Both the position numbers and the translations under genes were made by a program. DNA of 33,131 bases from Candidatus Woesearchaeota archaeon (GTDB lineage: Archaea; Nanobdellota; Nanobdellia; Woesearchaeales; ARS49): positions 1 through 33,131 of the forward strand of contig JACRKG010000041.1 of NCBI GenBank assembly GCA_016215315.1, given 5' to 3'. Below, one piece after another: positions 1 through 7,735 of the stretch (the first letter of the stretch is position 1; each line of letters begins with the position of its first letter). The notes under the pieces were generated by a model. The model was not told the DNA's origin and did not search any database. It saw nothing but the letters and a program-made list of their open reading frames with translations.

Positions 1-82
1 CAATCAAATCCGCAATTTGCCACTGTTTTTTGCCTTCATGCATCCATTTAAGGATCAGTTCCCGTGTTTGTAGATTTATCAT
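1..82 (-). CDS. IS630-like transposase, N-terminal fragment (runs off the left edge)
   Basis: An ATG at 82 opens a reading frame that leaves the window after 27 residues. The peptide (RELILKWMHEGKKQWQIADL in its core) looks like the first helices of the helix-turn-helix domain of IS630/Tc1-type transposases. A TATA-like element near 103-110 lies about 25 nt upstream, which fits a leaderless start. An 18-bp sequence at 113-130 recurs inverted at 33002-33019, beside a transposase C-terminus at the other edge of the window, and this supports the transposase reading. With only 27 residues visible, the family assignment rests mainly on that pairing. Confidence 0.55.
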   Translation of the reverse strand, partial: MINLQTRELILKWMHEGKKQWQIADLI

Positions 83-112
83 AACACCAACAAAACACAA
101 CCACTATATAAA

Positions 113-130
113 TTATGCGTTACTTATGTC
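113..130. repeat. terminal inverted repeat of the left IS630-like element
   Basis: TTATGCGTTACTTATGTC at 113-130 is the inverted counterpart of GACATAAATAACGCATAA at 33002-33019, with 17 of 18 positions matching. It lies just upstream of the transposase start at 82, as expected for the outer end of a compact IS. The exact outer boundary and the TA target duplication cannot be fixed from one end. Confidence 0.6.
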
Positions 131-150
131 CTGTACTATTTCTTCGTAAA

Positions 151-197
151 TTTTAAATAGCGTCATCAAATACAAAAAGTATCATTCTTGTGGAGGA
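151..197 (+). promoter_or_regulatory. thermosome promoter and ribosome binding site
   Basis: TTTTAAATAG at 151-160 is a TATA-like box, putting the transcription start near 181. A strong Shine-Dalgarno TGGAGGA follows at about 191-197, ten or so nt before the ATG at 208. This gene therefore has a leader, unlike many of its neighbours. Confidence 0.5.
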
Positions 198-207
198 TTG
201 ATCAAAA

Positions 208-1839
208 ATGTCACAACAACAAGTACAACCAATATTTATTTTACCTGAAAGCACAAAGAGAACTTCTGGAAGAAATGCTCAAAGCAATAATATTATGGCT
301 GCAAAATTAGTTGCAGAAACTGTCAGAACTACTTTAGGTCCTAAAGGTATGGACAAAATGCTTGTTGATTCTATGGGAGATATTACTGTTACTAATGATG
401 GAGTTACAATTCTTGAAGAAATGCAAATTGAACATCCTGCCGCTAAAATGATGGTTGAAATAGCTAAAACTCAAGAAGAAGAAGTTGGCGATGGTACAAC
501 TACAGCAGTTGTTATTGCAGGAGAATTATTAAAAAAAGCAGAAGATTTGTTAGAGCAAGAAATTCATCCAACTGTTGTTGTGAGAGGGTATAGATTGGCT
601 AGTGAGAAAGCTCAAGAGATTTTGAAGCGAATTGCTGAAAAAATCACAATAAATGACGACGATCTTTTAAAAAAGATTGCTATGACCGCAATTACGGGCA
701 AAGGTGCAGAAAGTGCTAAAGAGTTATTGGCAGAAATTGCAGTTAATTCTGTTAAAAAAGTTGTAGAGCGAGGAGACAAATTTGTTTTTGACAAAGAAAA
801 CATCAAGTTAGAAAAAAAAGTCGGCGGAAGTATTGAAGATACTCAATTAATTGAAGGAATTGTTTTGGAAAAAGAAGCAGTTCATGCAGGAATGCCTAAA
901 AATATTAAGAATGCAAGAATCGCATTGATTGATTGTGCTTTAGAAATTAAGAATACAGAAATTGAAGCAAAAATCAGCATTACTGATCCTTCACAAATTG
1001 AAGCATTCATGGGTCAGGAAGAGAAAATGCTAAAAAACATGGTTGAAAAAGTAGCAAAAAGCGGAGCAAATGTAGTTTTATGCCAAAAAGGAATTGATGA
1101 TGTTGCTCAACACTTTTTAGCTAAAAAAGGAATTTATGCTGCAAGAAGAGTTAAGAAAAGCGACATGGAAGCAGTTGCTAGAGCCACTGGAGCAAAAGTA
1201 GTCACTAACCTTGATGATTTATCACAAACAGATTTAGGAAAAGCTGGCTCTGTTTTTGAAACAAAAATGGGTAGTGACGAAATGACTTACATTACTGAGT
1301 GCGAAAATCCTAAAGCAGTAACCGTATTAGTTAAAGGAGGAACATCCCATATTGTTGATGAAGCTAAAAGAGCGTTGAGTGATGCTATCGGTGATGTTGC
1401 TGCAGCATTAAAAGTTGGTTTTGTTGTTGCAGGTGGCGGAAGTACCGAAGTAGAAGTAAGTAAAGAATTACGTAAGTATGCCGAAAGTTTAAGTGGCAGA
1501 GAACAATTAGCAGTTACTGCATTTGCTAGTGCTTTAGAAGTTATTCCTAGAACTCTTGCAGAAAACTCAGGACTTGACCCAATTGATATGCTTACAGAAT
1601 TAAAAGCAGCCCATGATAAAGGACAAAAATGGGCAGGAATTGATGTATTTCAAGCAAGAGTAGTTGATAGCTGGAAAGCAGGAGTTATAGAACCACTAAA
1701 AATCAAAACTCAAGCAATTAGTAGTGCTTCAGAAGTTGCTCAAATGATTTTAAGAATTGACGACGTAATCATGTGTGGAACAGCAGATTCAGGACCAAGA
1801 ATGCCTCCTGGCATGGGCGGAATGCCTGGAATGGAGTAA
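208..1839 (+). CDS. thsA: thermosome subunit (group II chaperonin)
   Basis: ATP-driven protein-folding chaperonin, cytosolic, building a double-ring complex with a built-in lid. The 543-residue length is normal for the family. The N-terminal equatorial domain has LGPKGMDK (43-50), [11 protein letters not shown] (61-71) and the ATPase motif GDGTTT (94-99); the C-terminal equatorial half has the [11 protein letters not shown] segment and [17 protein letters not shown]. The tail is glycine/methionine-rich ([10 protein letters not shown]), as expected for the disordered tail inside the cavity. The start is the ATG behind a TGGAGGA site. This is the only thermosome gene in the window, so whether the complex is homo- or hetero-oligomeric cannot be seen here. 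Confidence 0.97.
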   Translation: MSQQQVQPIFILPESTKRTSGRNAQSNNIMAAKLVAETVRTTLGPKGMDKMLVDSMGDITVTNDGVTILEEMQIEHPAAKMMVEIAKTQEEEVGDGTTTAVVIAGELLKKAEDLLEQEIHPTVVVRGYRLASEKAQEILKRIAEKITINDDDLLKKIAMTAITGKGAESAKELLAEIAVNSVKKVVERGDKFVFDKENIKLEKKVGGSIEDTQLIEGIVLEKEAVHAGMPKNIKNARIALIDCALEIKNTEIEAKISITDPSQIEAFMGQEEKMLKNMVEKVAKSGANVVLCQKGIDDVAQHFLAKKGIYAARRVKKSDMEAVARATGAKVVTNLDDLSQTDLGKAGSVFETKMGSDEMTYITECENPKAVTVLVKGGTSHIVDEAKRALSDAIGDVAAALKVGFVVAGGGSTEVEVSKELRKYAESLSGREQLAVTAFASALEVIPRTLAENSGLDPIDMLTELKAAHDKGQKWAGIDVFQARVVDSWKAGVIEPLKIKTQAISSASEVAQMILRIDDVIMCGTADSGPRMPPGMGGMPGME

Positions 1840-1841
1840 AA

Positions 1842-1859
1842 TAGTTTGCATGCAAACTA
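1842..1859. terminator. 18-bp perfect palindrome after the thermosome gene
   Basis: TAGTTTGCATGCAAACTA begins three bases after the thermosome stop codon and is its own reverse complement. Its position suggests a hairpin that ends or stabilises the thermosome mRNA. No long T-run follows immediately, so a terminator role is only inferred. Confidence 0.35.
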
Positions 1860-1921
1860 GGAAGTAAAAACTTTAAACTGAAAAGTACATTTTAAATATA
1901 TGATTTCTTTTTTATACTTTT

Positions 1922-2074
1922 ATGGAACATAAAAGTAAGAAGAAAAAGGATCCTTTGAAAGAAATAATGGAACTTCTAGATGAATACGATAAAGGAACTC
2001 CTCCAAGAAAAATGGAAAGTTGTTGCGCACACGGCGATCACAGTCATGAAAACGAGCAAGAAGACGCGAACTAA
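1922..2074 (+). CDS. 50-residue His/Cys-rich small protein
   Basis: A short frame starts at the ATG at 1922, about 25 nt after a TATA-like TTTTAAATAT (about 1890-1899), the same leaderless layout as other genes here. The N-terminus is strongly basic (EHKSKKKKDPLKE). The middle is an amphipathic helix (IMELLDEYD). The C-terminus holds a possible metal-binding cluster, SCCAHGDHSHE, followed by an acidic tail. I recognise no family. The promoter-like upstream sequence and the concentrated Cys/His cluster make it more than a chance frame. The gene converges with the DRG GTPase gene. Confidence 0.5.
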   Translation: MEHKSKKKKDPLKEIMELLDEYDKGTPPRKMESCCAHGDHSHENEQEDAN

Positions 2075-2159
2075 CACCAACTGATTTGCTCAAACACAAG
2101 TAATATTTCAACACCAAGTAATATTTTGATCTCAGAATGATTGCTTTTCGATTGCCGAG

Positions 2160-3254
2160 CTATGATAAGTGGATTTCTAAAACGTCTCCATCGCGTAATT
2201 CTTTATCTACTCTTTTCATTACTTGTCCTTCGAATTTGGCTGATGGGCCCCAAATTCTTGCATATCTGAATCTTTTAAGAAATCCACGATGCAGTCTGTT
2301 GCAGACGTCTTCTATTTTTGTTCCTTTTCTCATTATTAATGGTTCTTCCATGTCTGCTTTTTTGTTAACGTCTTTTAAGAAAATTCTTATTAATTTTAAT
2401 TTTGAGTAAATAACTTCTTTTAGTTCTTCTATGTTTTCTCTTTTTTCAGCACTGATTATTAAGTCAGGTTCTACTTGTTCTGCTAGTTTCAATAACTCTT
2501 CTTTGCTTACCAAGTCTGCTTTTGCGATTATAGTGATTGCAGGAACATAAGATCTGTTTCCTTCAATTACGTCGATTAATTGGTCTATGTTTACTTTTGA
2601 TCTTAAAACCACATCAGCATTATTAATGTTCATTTCTCTTAAAACAGAAATTACTGTTTTATTGTCTAAAACTTGAGGCACTGTGGATCCAATACTTAAT
2701 CCTCCTCGAGGTTTCTTTTTAACAGTGACGTCTGGTTTTTCTTGGTTTGCTCTTATGCCTGCATCAAAAAGTTCACGCATAATTTTATCATAATGCTCTG
2801 GGTGTAATGCATCAATAAGTATAATCATCAAGTCAGAATTTCTGAGTATGGAAAGAATTTCTCTACCTCTACCTTTTCCTTTTGATGCTCCTTCAATTAT
2901 TCCCGGCATGTCTAGTACTTGGATTTTTGCGTGTTTGTAAAGTAAAACTCCAGGAATAACGTCTAGTGTTGTGAATTCGTAAGCTGCTACTGCAGATTTT
3001 GCTCCGGTTAATACGTTTAGTAAAGTACTTTTTCCTACTGAAGGAAATCCCAATAATACTACTGTTGCGTCACCACTTTTTTTTACTGAAAAACCCTCAC
3101 CTTTCTTTTTTGATGCTTGTTTTTTTTCTATGGATTCTCTTAGTTTTGCAATCTTTGCTTTAACGACACCAAAATGATGCTCAGTAGCTTTATTGTACTG
3201 AGTCTTTCTCATCTCATCTTCTAATTCCTTAATTTTTGCTTCGTAATCAACCAT
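2160..3254 (-). CDS. drg: DRG-family GTPase (OBG/TGS type)
   Basis: Translation-associated GTPase of the developmentally regulated GTP-binding family, expected on ribosomes. The 364 residues match archaeal DRG proteins. A basic, helical N-terminus (1-60) is followed by the G1 loop GFPSVGKST (69-77), the effector region EFTTLDVIPG (about 93-102), DMPG (115-118) and an insertion after GIIEGASKGKGRGRE. The G4 motif reads AKAD rather than NKxD, as is usual in the family. The C-terminal TGS domain is recognisable in the RGFLKRFRYARIWGPSAKFE segment and ends in GDVLEIHLS. The gene is single and convergent with the small gene at 1922. Confidence 0.93.
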   Translation of the reverse strand: MVDYEAKIKELEDEMRKTQYNKATEHHFGVVKAKIAKLRESIEKKQASKKKGEGFSVKKSGDATVVLLGFPSVGKSTLLNVLTGAKSAVAAYEFTTLDVIPGVLLYKHAKIQVLDMPGIIEGASKGKGRGREILSILRNSDLMIILIDALHPEHYDKIMRELFDAGIRANQEKPDVTVKKKPRGGLSIGSTVPQVLDNKTVISVLREMNINNADVVLRSKVNIDQLIDVIEGNRSYVPAITIIAKADLVSKEELLKLAEQVEPDLIISAEKRENIEELKEVIYSKLKLIRIFLKDVNKKADMEEPLIMRKGTKIEDVCNRLHRGFLKRFRYARIWGPSAKFEGQVMKRVDKELRDGDVLEIHLS

Positions 3255-3330
3255 TAAAAGGTCTTAGAATGTGTTTGTTTTTAATTTTAACTACCAAAAA
3301 TTTAAATATCTTCATCTAAAACAATCAGTT

Positions 3331-3870
3331 ATGATATTATTTTCATGGCTAACAGCAAGACTTGGAGACTACCTAAGTAAAATAGTTGTTGCTGTACTAG
3401 TTTTACTTATTGGTTTCATGATTGGTAAATTTTTAAGGAGAGTTTCTCAGAAGTTCTTGCACGAAACAGATTTAGACAAAACAATGGGCAAACTTAATTT
3501 CAAAGGCAGTGTTGAAGAATTCTTGTCAAGAACTCTGGAGTATTTGATTTATTTTATTACTGCAATTATTGCAATAGATCGCTTAGGATTGACTGCAATC
3601 ATATTATATATTCTATCTGGAGCCATTCTGTTGTTCATAATCCTTGCTTTCTTTTTAGGAATTAAAGATTTGTTTCCTAACTTGATTGCTGGTTTGGTTC
3701 TTTTAAGAAAAGACAAATTAAAAAAAGGCGACAAAATACAAGTTGGCGATGTTGAGGGAAAAGTTGAAGGCATAGATTTGGTAGAAACAAGAGTTAGAAC
3801 TAAGAAAGGAGACTTAATTTATGTACCTAATTCTTTGCTTTACAAACAAAACGTGGTAGTAAAGAAATAA
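3331..3870 (+). CDS. small MscS-family mechanosensitive channel
   Basis: Membrane channel protein of 179 residues, close to the minimal MscS core. There are three hydrophobic segments: near 12-35, 70-90 and the pore-lining third helix with GIKDLFPNLIAGLVLL. These are followed by the MscS beta-domain (KKGDKIQVGDVEGKVEGIDL) and the hallmark VPNSLL. The large C-terminal alpha/beta domain of E. coli MscS is missing, so the protein stops after the beta-domain. I start at the ATG at 3331 because TTTAAATATC at about 3301-3310 is a TATA box that would place transcription at this codon; an in-frame start at 3271 would lie upstream of the promoter. Expected role: release of ions on osmotic downshock. 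Confidence 0.85.
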   Translation: MILFSWLTARLGDYLSKIVVAVLVLLIGFMIGKFLRRVSQKFLHETDLDKTMGKLNFKGSVEEFLSRTLEYLIYFITAIIAIDRLGLTAIILYILSGAILLFIILAFFLGIKDLFPNLIAGLVLLRKDKLKKGDKIQVGDVEGKVEGIDLVETRVRTKKGDLIYVPNSLLYKQNVVVKK

Positions 3871-3998
3871 ACCCCAAACCTTATTTGCAGCAGAGAAAAC
3901 TATTTAAATACAAACAGGTATTAAAAGTAAAAAAGGCAGCGAAAATTCAATTTAGGAATCTTCCAGTCTTTTTTGTTGAAAACAAAAAAGGTGATATT

Positions 3999-4190
3999 TT
4001 GAAAGTTCATGCATTATTTTTGGTATTATTAGTAATAGGCAGTTTAGGAGTTCTAGTAGTTTCAAATGTTAATAGTTTTAGCAGTACTACTGGTTTTCAA
4101 ATAGTGGATCAAGAACCAATAAGCAATTTGCCAAATCTTGCACTAGTAGAATGTCCAATTTTGGTTAGAGAGGTTGTTAAAAATGAATAA
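3999..4190 (+). CDS. 63-residue single-pass membrane or exported protein, TTG start
   Basis: Reading from the TTG at 3999 gives KVHALFLVLLVIGSLGVLVV, one hydrophobic N-terminal segment suited to a signal anchor, then a polar Ser/Thr/Asn stretch and a short C-terminus. GGTGAT at 3990-3995 sits three bases before the TTG, the spacing also used before 9279 and 16073, so this start is preferred over an in-frame ATG at 3885 that would add a basic extension. A TATA-like CTATTTAAATAC (about 3900-3911) is upstream. It overlaps the next gene by 8 nt and is probably translated with it. I recognise no family. Confidence 0.5.
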   Translation: MKVHALFLVLLVIGSLGVLVVSNVNSFSSTTGFQIVDQEPISNLPNLALVECPILVREVVKNE

Positions 4191-6498
4191 AAAAATAATA
4201 TTGATTTTTTCAGTGTTAATATTGGGAATATATTTAGCAGGTGCTCAGCAAGGAAAGTTATGTGAAGGTCCTTGGGATTGCAGTGAAGGATATGAATGTA
4301 GCAGCAATCATCAATGCACGGCAAAAGCAACCACTCAAGTAACATTACCCCCACCACAACCCAGCGCAATACTTCCCCCTCCTCCACAGCCTCCATTACA
4401 AGTTCAAGAACCAGTAGCTGCGCAAGAAAGCAGGTGTGGTGATGGACTTATACAGTATCCTGAGGAATGTGAGCTGCCTCTTAAAAATGAAGGAGATTCT
4501 TACTGTCAGCAAAGATATGGTCAAAAAAATTATGTTTGCGATTACCAATGCAAGTGTGTCTCTTATGGTTTAAAAGTGCCTGAACAAAAATTCTGTGGTG
4601 ACGGTGTTTGCACTGTTGAAAAAGGAGAAAGCCCTTTAACTTGCTCAGAAGACTGCAAAGCAGTTCCTAAACAAGAGTTATCACAATGTCCTGAAGGAAC
4701 AGAAAGAGTTACTGAAACTGATTTAGTTTCTGGAGAAGAATTTGCTTATTGTGTTGAGAAAGGAGCAGTATTACCTCCACCGCCTGAAGTTCCTTCAATG
4801 AAGAAAAATGTTTGTAGCGGACAAGTATTTTATTTAAAACAAAGAGAAGACTCAAAAGAATTAGAATTTAGTTTGCCTTGGAATCCTGATAGTGCTAGTT
4901 TGAGTAAGTTTGATGAATTAAAAAATAATTGGGTAACTTTAGTTGAGTCAGCAGTATTTGAGAATAATAAATTAAAATTGGCTTTAAGCAAAGGAAGTTA
5001 TTTGATGAATGTAGAAAAAAATGGAGTAGAACATAAATTGCCAGTAGAAGTTGTTGAAGCACAATCAACACAAATATATGATGTTGTTGTTGACGCACAA
5101 AATGCAGACGTTAAAGATGGAGATATCTTAGTCAAGTATTTAGCTGGGTTCGGACTTAAAGCAGTATTAAGCAAAGCAAACAATTTGAAAGATTTACCTC
5201 CTTCAGAATTAAGAGTTTTCTTAGGAGGACCATTTGCTAATAACTTAGTTGAGAAAGCAGTTCCTGGAGCTTCTGAACAAATGATGAATTTGAATACTAA
5301 CAGAATTGTTTCAGCAAACACATTAGTTCTAGCAGGCTGGTGTCAAGAAGCAACAATAATGACTAATTATCAATTACAAGATGAAGTTGATGATGAATTA
5401 GCAACTTTGTTAGAAGATAAAGAACCAACAAAAGAAGATGTAATGAATGTTCTTAAGAGCAAAAAAAGCGAAACTGGAAAAGAAATCGCTTGCACTCCAG
5501 AAGAACCTTTGAAAACTGAAGAATTGAAAACTAAAGGAAAAAGAGAAAGCAGAAAACCAGCTAAAGGTCTTTGTCCGCAGGAAAAAGTAGAATATGTATG
5601 CACAAGATTGTGTTATCAAAAATCACAAGAAGGAGAAGGCTTTGACATTCAAGTAACAAATGATGGTTGTACATGTAGATTTTTTACAAGAACTAAAGAT
5701 CGTCAAGGAAATAGTGTAGAAGTTCAAAGCAGAACTGCTCAAGTAAGCAAAGAAGAAGTATTAAGAATATGTCTTGATAGAAATGGAAATGTTGATCAAG
5801 CAAAATTGGATGAACTTGAAAGAGCAACTAGAGAATTACAAAGAGAAAGAAGAGCAGAGCAAGTAAGAGCAAGAGAAGAAAGGAGAAGAGCTTTAGTTAA
5901 AGGATTTGTTGAAGGTTTTGAAAATGCTCAAGGTCCAGAACAAAAGAAAGGAGTTGTTAGAGATATGATGTCAAGATTAAGATGTTCTGGAGAAACAGCA
6001 TGCCAAAATTATTGTGATTATAAAGCAGAAGAAGGAGAACAAGTAACTGCAACATTCAATGATAACGAAATGCGATGTACTTGTGTTTTCACAAATGCAG
6101 AAGGAACTACGTCAAGAGATCAAAAAAGTATTACTCCAGGATTTGCAGATAGATTTTGCAGAGCACAAAGAAGCGAAGAAAGTTCTGAGCAAGCTGCTAG
6201 AGAAGAAGAACCTGCTGAAAGACAAACCGAGCCCGAAAGATCATCTTGCACGTTAAGAGAAGTTTGTGACAATTTGTGTGTTTCTAGATTAAGTGGAACT
6301 TTAAGCTTTAACACATATACTGCAGTTGCAAAAGGAGATAATTCTTGCACATGCCAACTTGCGAACACAAGATCCCGAGACACCGTGTCAAAAGTAATTC
6401 CTGCAACAGAAGTAAATCCTTACTTAAGTAATCAAGAATTATGCGACGCACTAAGAACAACAGCAAAAGATGCAAAAAGAGTAGTGAATGCAAGATAA
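4183..6498 (+). CDS. large secreted Cys-rich repeat protein
   Basis: The 771-residue precursor starts at the ATG at 4183, behind GAGGTTG, with a signal peptide (KKIILIFSVLILGIYLAGAQ). The exported part opens with small Cys modules (CEGPWDCSEGYECSSNHQC), a Pro-rich linker, a CGDGLIQYPEECE module and CGDGVC...C..DC, motifs common in secreted archaeal Cys-rich proteins. A middle domain (about 215-430) has few cysteines. The C-terminal part holds three imperfect repeats of about 65 residues, each with a Cys cluster of C-x(4-6)-C-x(3)-C type, a C-x-C pair about 25 residues on and a closing Cys. The first and second repeats are separated by an Arg/Glu-rich helix (LQRERRAEQVRAREERRRAL) likely to form a coiled coil. 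It is probably a disulfide-stabilised cell-surface protein; its function is unknown. Confidence 0.8.
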   Translation: MNKKIILIFSVLILGIYLAGAQQGKLCEGPWDCSEGYECSSNHQCTAKATTQVTLPPPQPSAILPPPPQPPLQVQEPVAAQESRCGDGLIQYPEECELPLKNEGDSYCQQRYGQKNYVCDYQCKCVSYGLKVPEQKFCGDGVCTVEKGESPLTCSEDCKAVPKQELSQCPEGTERVTETDLVSGEEFAYCVEKGAVLPPPPEVPSMKKNVCSGQVFYLKQREDSKELEFSLPWNPDSASLSKFDELKNNWVTLVESAVFENNKLKLALSKGSYLMNVEKNGVEHKLPVEVVEAQSTQIYDVVVDAQNADVKDGDILVKYLAGFGLKAVLSKANNLKDLPPSELRVFLGGPFANNLVEKAVPGASEQMMNLNTNRIVSANTLVLAGWCQEATIMTNYQLQDEVDDELATLLEDKEPTKEDVMNVLKSKKSETGKEIACTPEEPLKTEELKTKGKRESRKPAKGLCPQEKVEYVCTRLCYQKSQEGEGFDIQVTNDGCTCRFFTRTKDRQGNSVEVQSRTAQVSKEEVLRICLDRNGNVDQAKLDELERATRELQRERRAEQVRAREERRRALVKGFVEGFENAQGPEQKKGVVRDMMSRLRCSGETACQNYCDYKAEEGEQVTATFNDNEMRCTCVFTNAEGTTSRDQKSITPGFADRFCRAQRSEESSEQAAREEEPAERQTEPERSSCTLREVCDNLCVSRLSGTLSFNTYTAVAKGDNSCTCQLANTRSRDTVSKVIPATEVNPYLSNQELCDALRTTAKDAKRVVNAR

Positions 6499-6502
6499 TT
6501 AA

Positions 6503-6534
6503 TTATTTTTTTCTTTTTTTATTTAATTTTTTTT
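6503..6534 (+). terminator. oligo-T terminator of the Cys-rich gene
   Basis: Immediately after the stop codon the plus strand has several T-runs (T7, T7 and T8, broken by single A or C residues). Archaeal RNA polymerase commonly terminates at such U-tracts without needing a hairpin. Confidence 0.5.
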
Positions 6535-6551
6535 AACAAAAAATTTTTTTC

Positions 6552-6741
6552 TAAGTTCCAGTTCCTTCGGAACACTTACTTTCAGGACTGTCTGCAAACA
6601 TTTGATGTCCCGTAATATTTTCGAAGTCTTTAGATGCCTTTTTGGTGACCTAACAAATTTATGATAAGGCAGACAGTCCTTCAGAAAGAATATTTGCAAA
6701 TCATTCTGTAGTCAGGCCTAATTTTTTGCGAAGCAAAAAAT
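6552..6741. ncRNA. candidate structured RNA (or small palindromic element)
   Basis: This gene-free stretch holds nested complementary segments. TAAGT (6552-6556) pairs with ACTTA (6574-6578) around a GTTCC-ttc-GGAAC hairpin (6561-6573). Directly adjacent, CTTTC plus AGGACTGTCTGC (6579-6595) pairs perfectly with GCAGACAGTCCT (6669-6680) plus GAAAG (6684-6688), interrupted only by a 3-nt bulge. ATTTG/CAAAT may continue the stem inside. ATTTGCAAAT lies in a further imperfect hairpin at about 6687-6707, and a 9-bp hairpin follows at 6721-6741. No open frame covers the region and it is less AT-rich than its surroundings. I recognise no RNA family and cannot assign the strand; a miniature inverted-repeat element is the main alternative. 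Confidence 0.4.
6721..6741 (-). terminator. 9-bp hairpin with T-tracts
   Basis: ATTTTTTGC (6721-6729), a GAA loop and GCAAAAAAT (6733-6741) form a perfect stem. On the minus strand a T-rich tract (about 6742-6758) comes just before it, right after the winged-helix gene ends at 6767, so it probably terminates that gene. It may also close the candidate RNA on the plus strand. Confidence 0.4.
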
Positions 6742-6766
6742 AAAAAAATAAAAAAAAAGAATTAAC

Positions 6767-7093
6767 TTAATTTTTTAGTTTACTAAAAAATTCTTTTACT
6801 GCTGGGTGTCCTTGAGGTCTTGCTCTTAATCCTAGCTTGTAATATGTTTTGGTAACTACTGGTCCCCAACTGTAAGTTCCTTTTTCTTGTCTTACTGACT
6901 CAACTGCTATTTCCCCCAACTGTACTCCTTTCTTCAAGTTGTAATAAATGTTTTCTCTGGTGCAAGGTGTAAAAATTTCGTTGTACAACTTGTGGATTTT
7001 ATAGCCATAAGCTGATCCTATCACGGCTAATATTTCCATAATTCTTTGTCTTATTTCCGAATGAATCGGTCTTCCCCTTAATCGTTTTTCCAT
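6767..7093 (-). CDS. small winged-helix DNA-binding protein
   Basis: The 108-residue protein begins EKRLRGRPIHSEIRQRIMEI; the RGRP is an AT-hook-like minor-groove motif. It continues with helices and a turn resembling a winged helix (YGYKIHKLYNEIFTPCTREN, then YYNLKKGVQLGEI). It is a probable transcription regulator of PadR/MarR-like build, but I cannot name the family or a target. The start at 7093 is chosen because the TATA box at 7121-7130 puts the RNA start a few nt upstream; a longer reading from 7120 would begin inside the promoter. The gene is divergent from the membrane protein at 7152 and shares its promoter, making that gene a possible target. Confidence 0.6.
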   Translation of the reverse strand: MEKRLRGRPIHSEIRQRIMEILAVIGSAYGYKIHKLYNEIFTPCTRENIYYNLKKGVQLGEIAVESVRQEKGTYSWGPVVTKTYYKLGLRARPQGHPAVKEFFSKLKN

Positions 7094-7120
7094 TGTAACT
7101 ATGAGGGAATAACAGAACAT

Positions 7121-7130
7121 TTATATATCT
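7121..7130. promoter_or_regulatory. TATA box likely used in both directions
   Basis: TTATATATCT is nearly symmetric and is centred 27 nt before the plus-strand ATG at 7152 and 32 nt before the minus-strand ATG at 7093. Both distances fit a leaderless or near-leaderless transcript, so one box may serve both divergent genes. Confidence 0.45.
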
Positions 7131-7151
7131 TTTGAATATAAAAAACAAAAG

Positions 7152-7730
7152 ATGGCTGCAAAAAAGAGCAAATTTAAGAATTCATCGAAACTGCAACAAA
7201 TTATTTTAGGTATTGGAATTTTAGTCTTGCTCGTCGCTTTTATACTTTATGGACTGGAAGTGTTCTATAAAGAACCAACATATGATCAGTTCTGTAATTA
7301 TTACAGTACTACAGCACCAAAACCTTATTATGAAGAACCAACTGAAGTAATGTGCAATACTGCAAAAGGAAAATGGTTCCCTAGAGAAGGTCCTTGCCCA
7401 GCAGCGATATCAAAAGAAAGCGTTAATTGTCCTGCAGGCTATTGTGATTTTGACTTTTATTGCAGACCGGTCTACGAAAAAGCTCAAGAAAAACATTCAA
7501 TGTACGTTTTATTTGTTCTAAGTACTTTAGGTGTTGCAATAATTATTGGCGGCTTATTTGTTTCAGTTCAAGTAATTAGTAATTCAATAATGGCTGGTGG
7601 AGTAATAATAATCCTTCGCGGAGTTATTGGTGCATGGAATTTCTTATCAAAATACTTACAATGGGCATTATTAGGAGTATTATTAGCATTACTTCTTTGG
7701 GTTGCGTATAAGAAGTTCGGACCTAAATAA
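7152..7730 (+). CDS. hypothetical membrane protein with Cys-containing outer loop
   Basis: The 192-residue protein has an N-terminal transmembrane helix (IILGIGILVLLVAFILYGL), an outer loop of about 75 residues with six cysteines (including PCPAA, VNCPAGYCDF and YCRPVY), and three hydrophobic C-terminal segments ending in LLGVLLALLLWVAY. The Cys-rich loop recalls the surface proteins nearby, so disulfides outside the membrane are likely. The start is the leaderless ATG at 7152. Its stop lies 6 nt from the convergent gene's stop. I recognise no family. Confidence 0.65.
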   Translation: MAAKKSKFKNSSKLQQIILGIGILVLLVAFILYGLEVFYKEPTYDQFCNYYSTTAPKPYYEEPTEVMCNTAKGKWFPREGPCPAAISKESVNCPAGYCDFDFYCRPVYEKAQEKHSMYVLFVLSTLGVAIIIGGLFVSVQVISNSIMAGGVIIILRGVIGAWNFLSKYLQWALLGVLLALLLWVAYKKFGPK

Positions 7731-7735
7731 AAATT

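Noticed and set aside
3271..3330. N-terminal extension of the MscS-like protein from an ATG at 3271
   Set aside because: The TATA box near 3301-3310 would lie inside the coding region; the ATG at 3331 is at the predicted transcription start.
4895..5619. Several minus-strand frames inside the Cys-rich gene
   Set aside because: They are antisense shadows of a gene with a signal peptide and ordered Cys modules; none has a ribosome binding site or recognisable domain.
6552..6741. RNase P RNA or box C/D sRNA
   Set aside because: Neither the GAGGAAAGTC/ACAGA pair of RNase P nor properly spaced C and D boxes are present.
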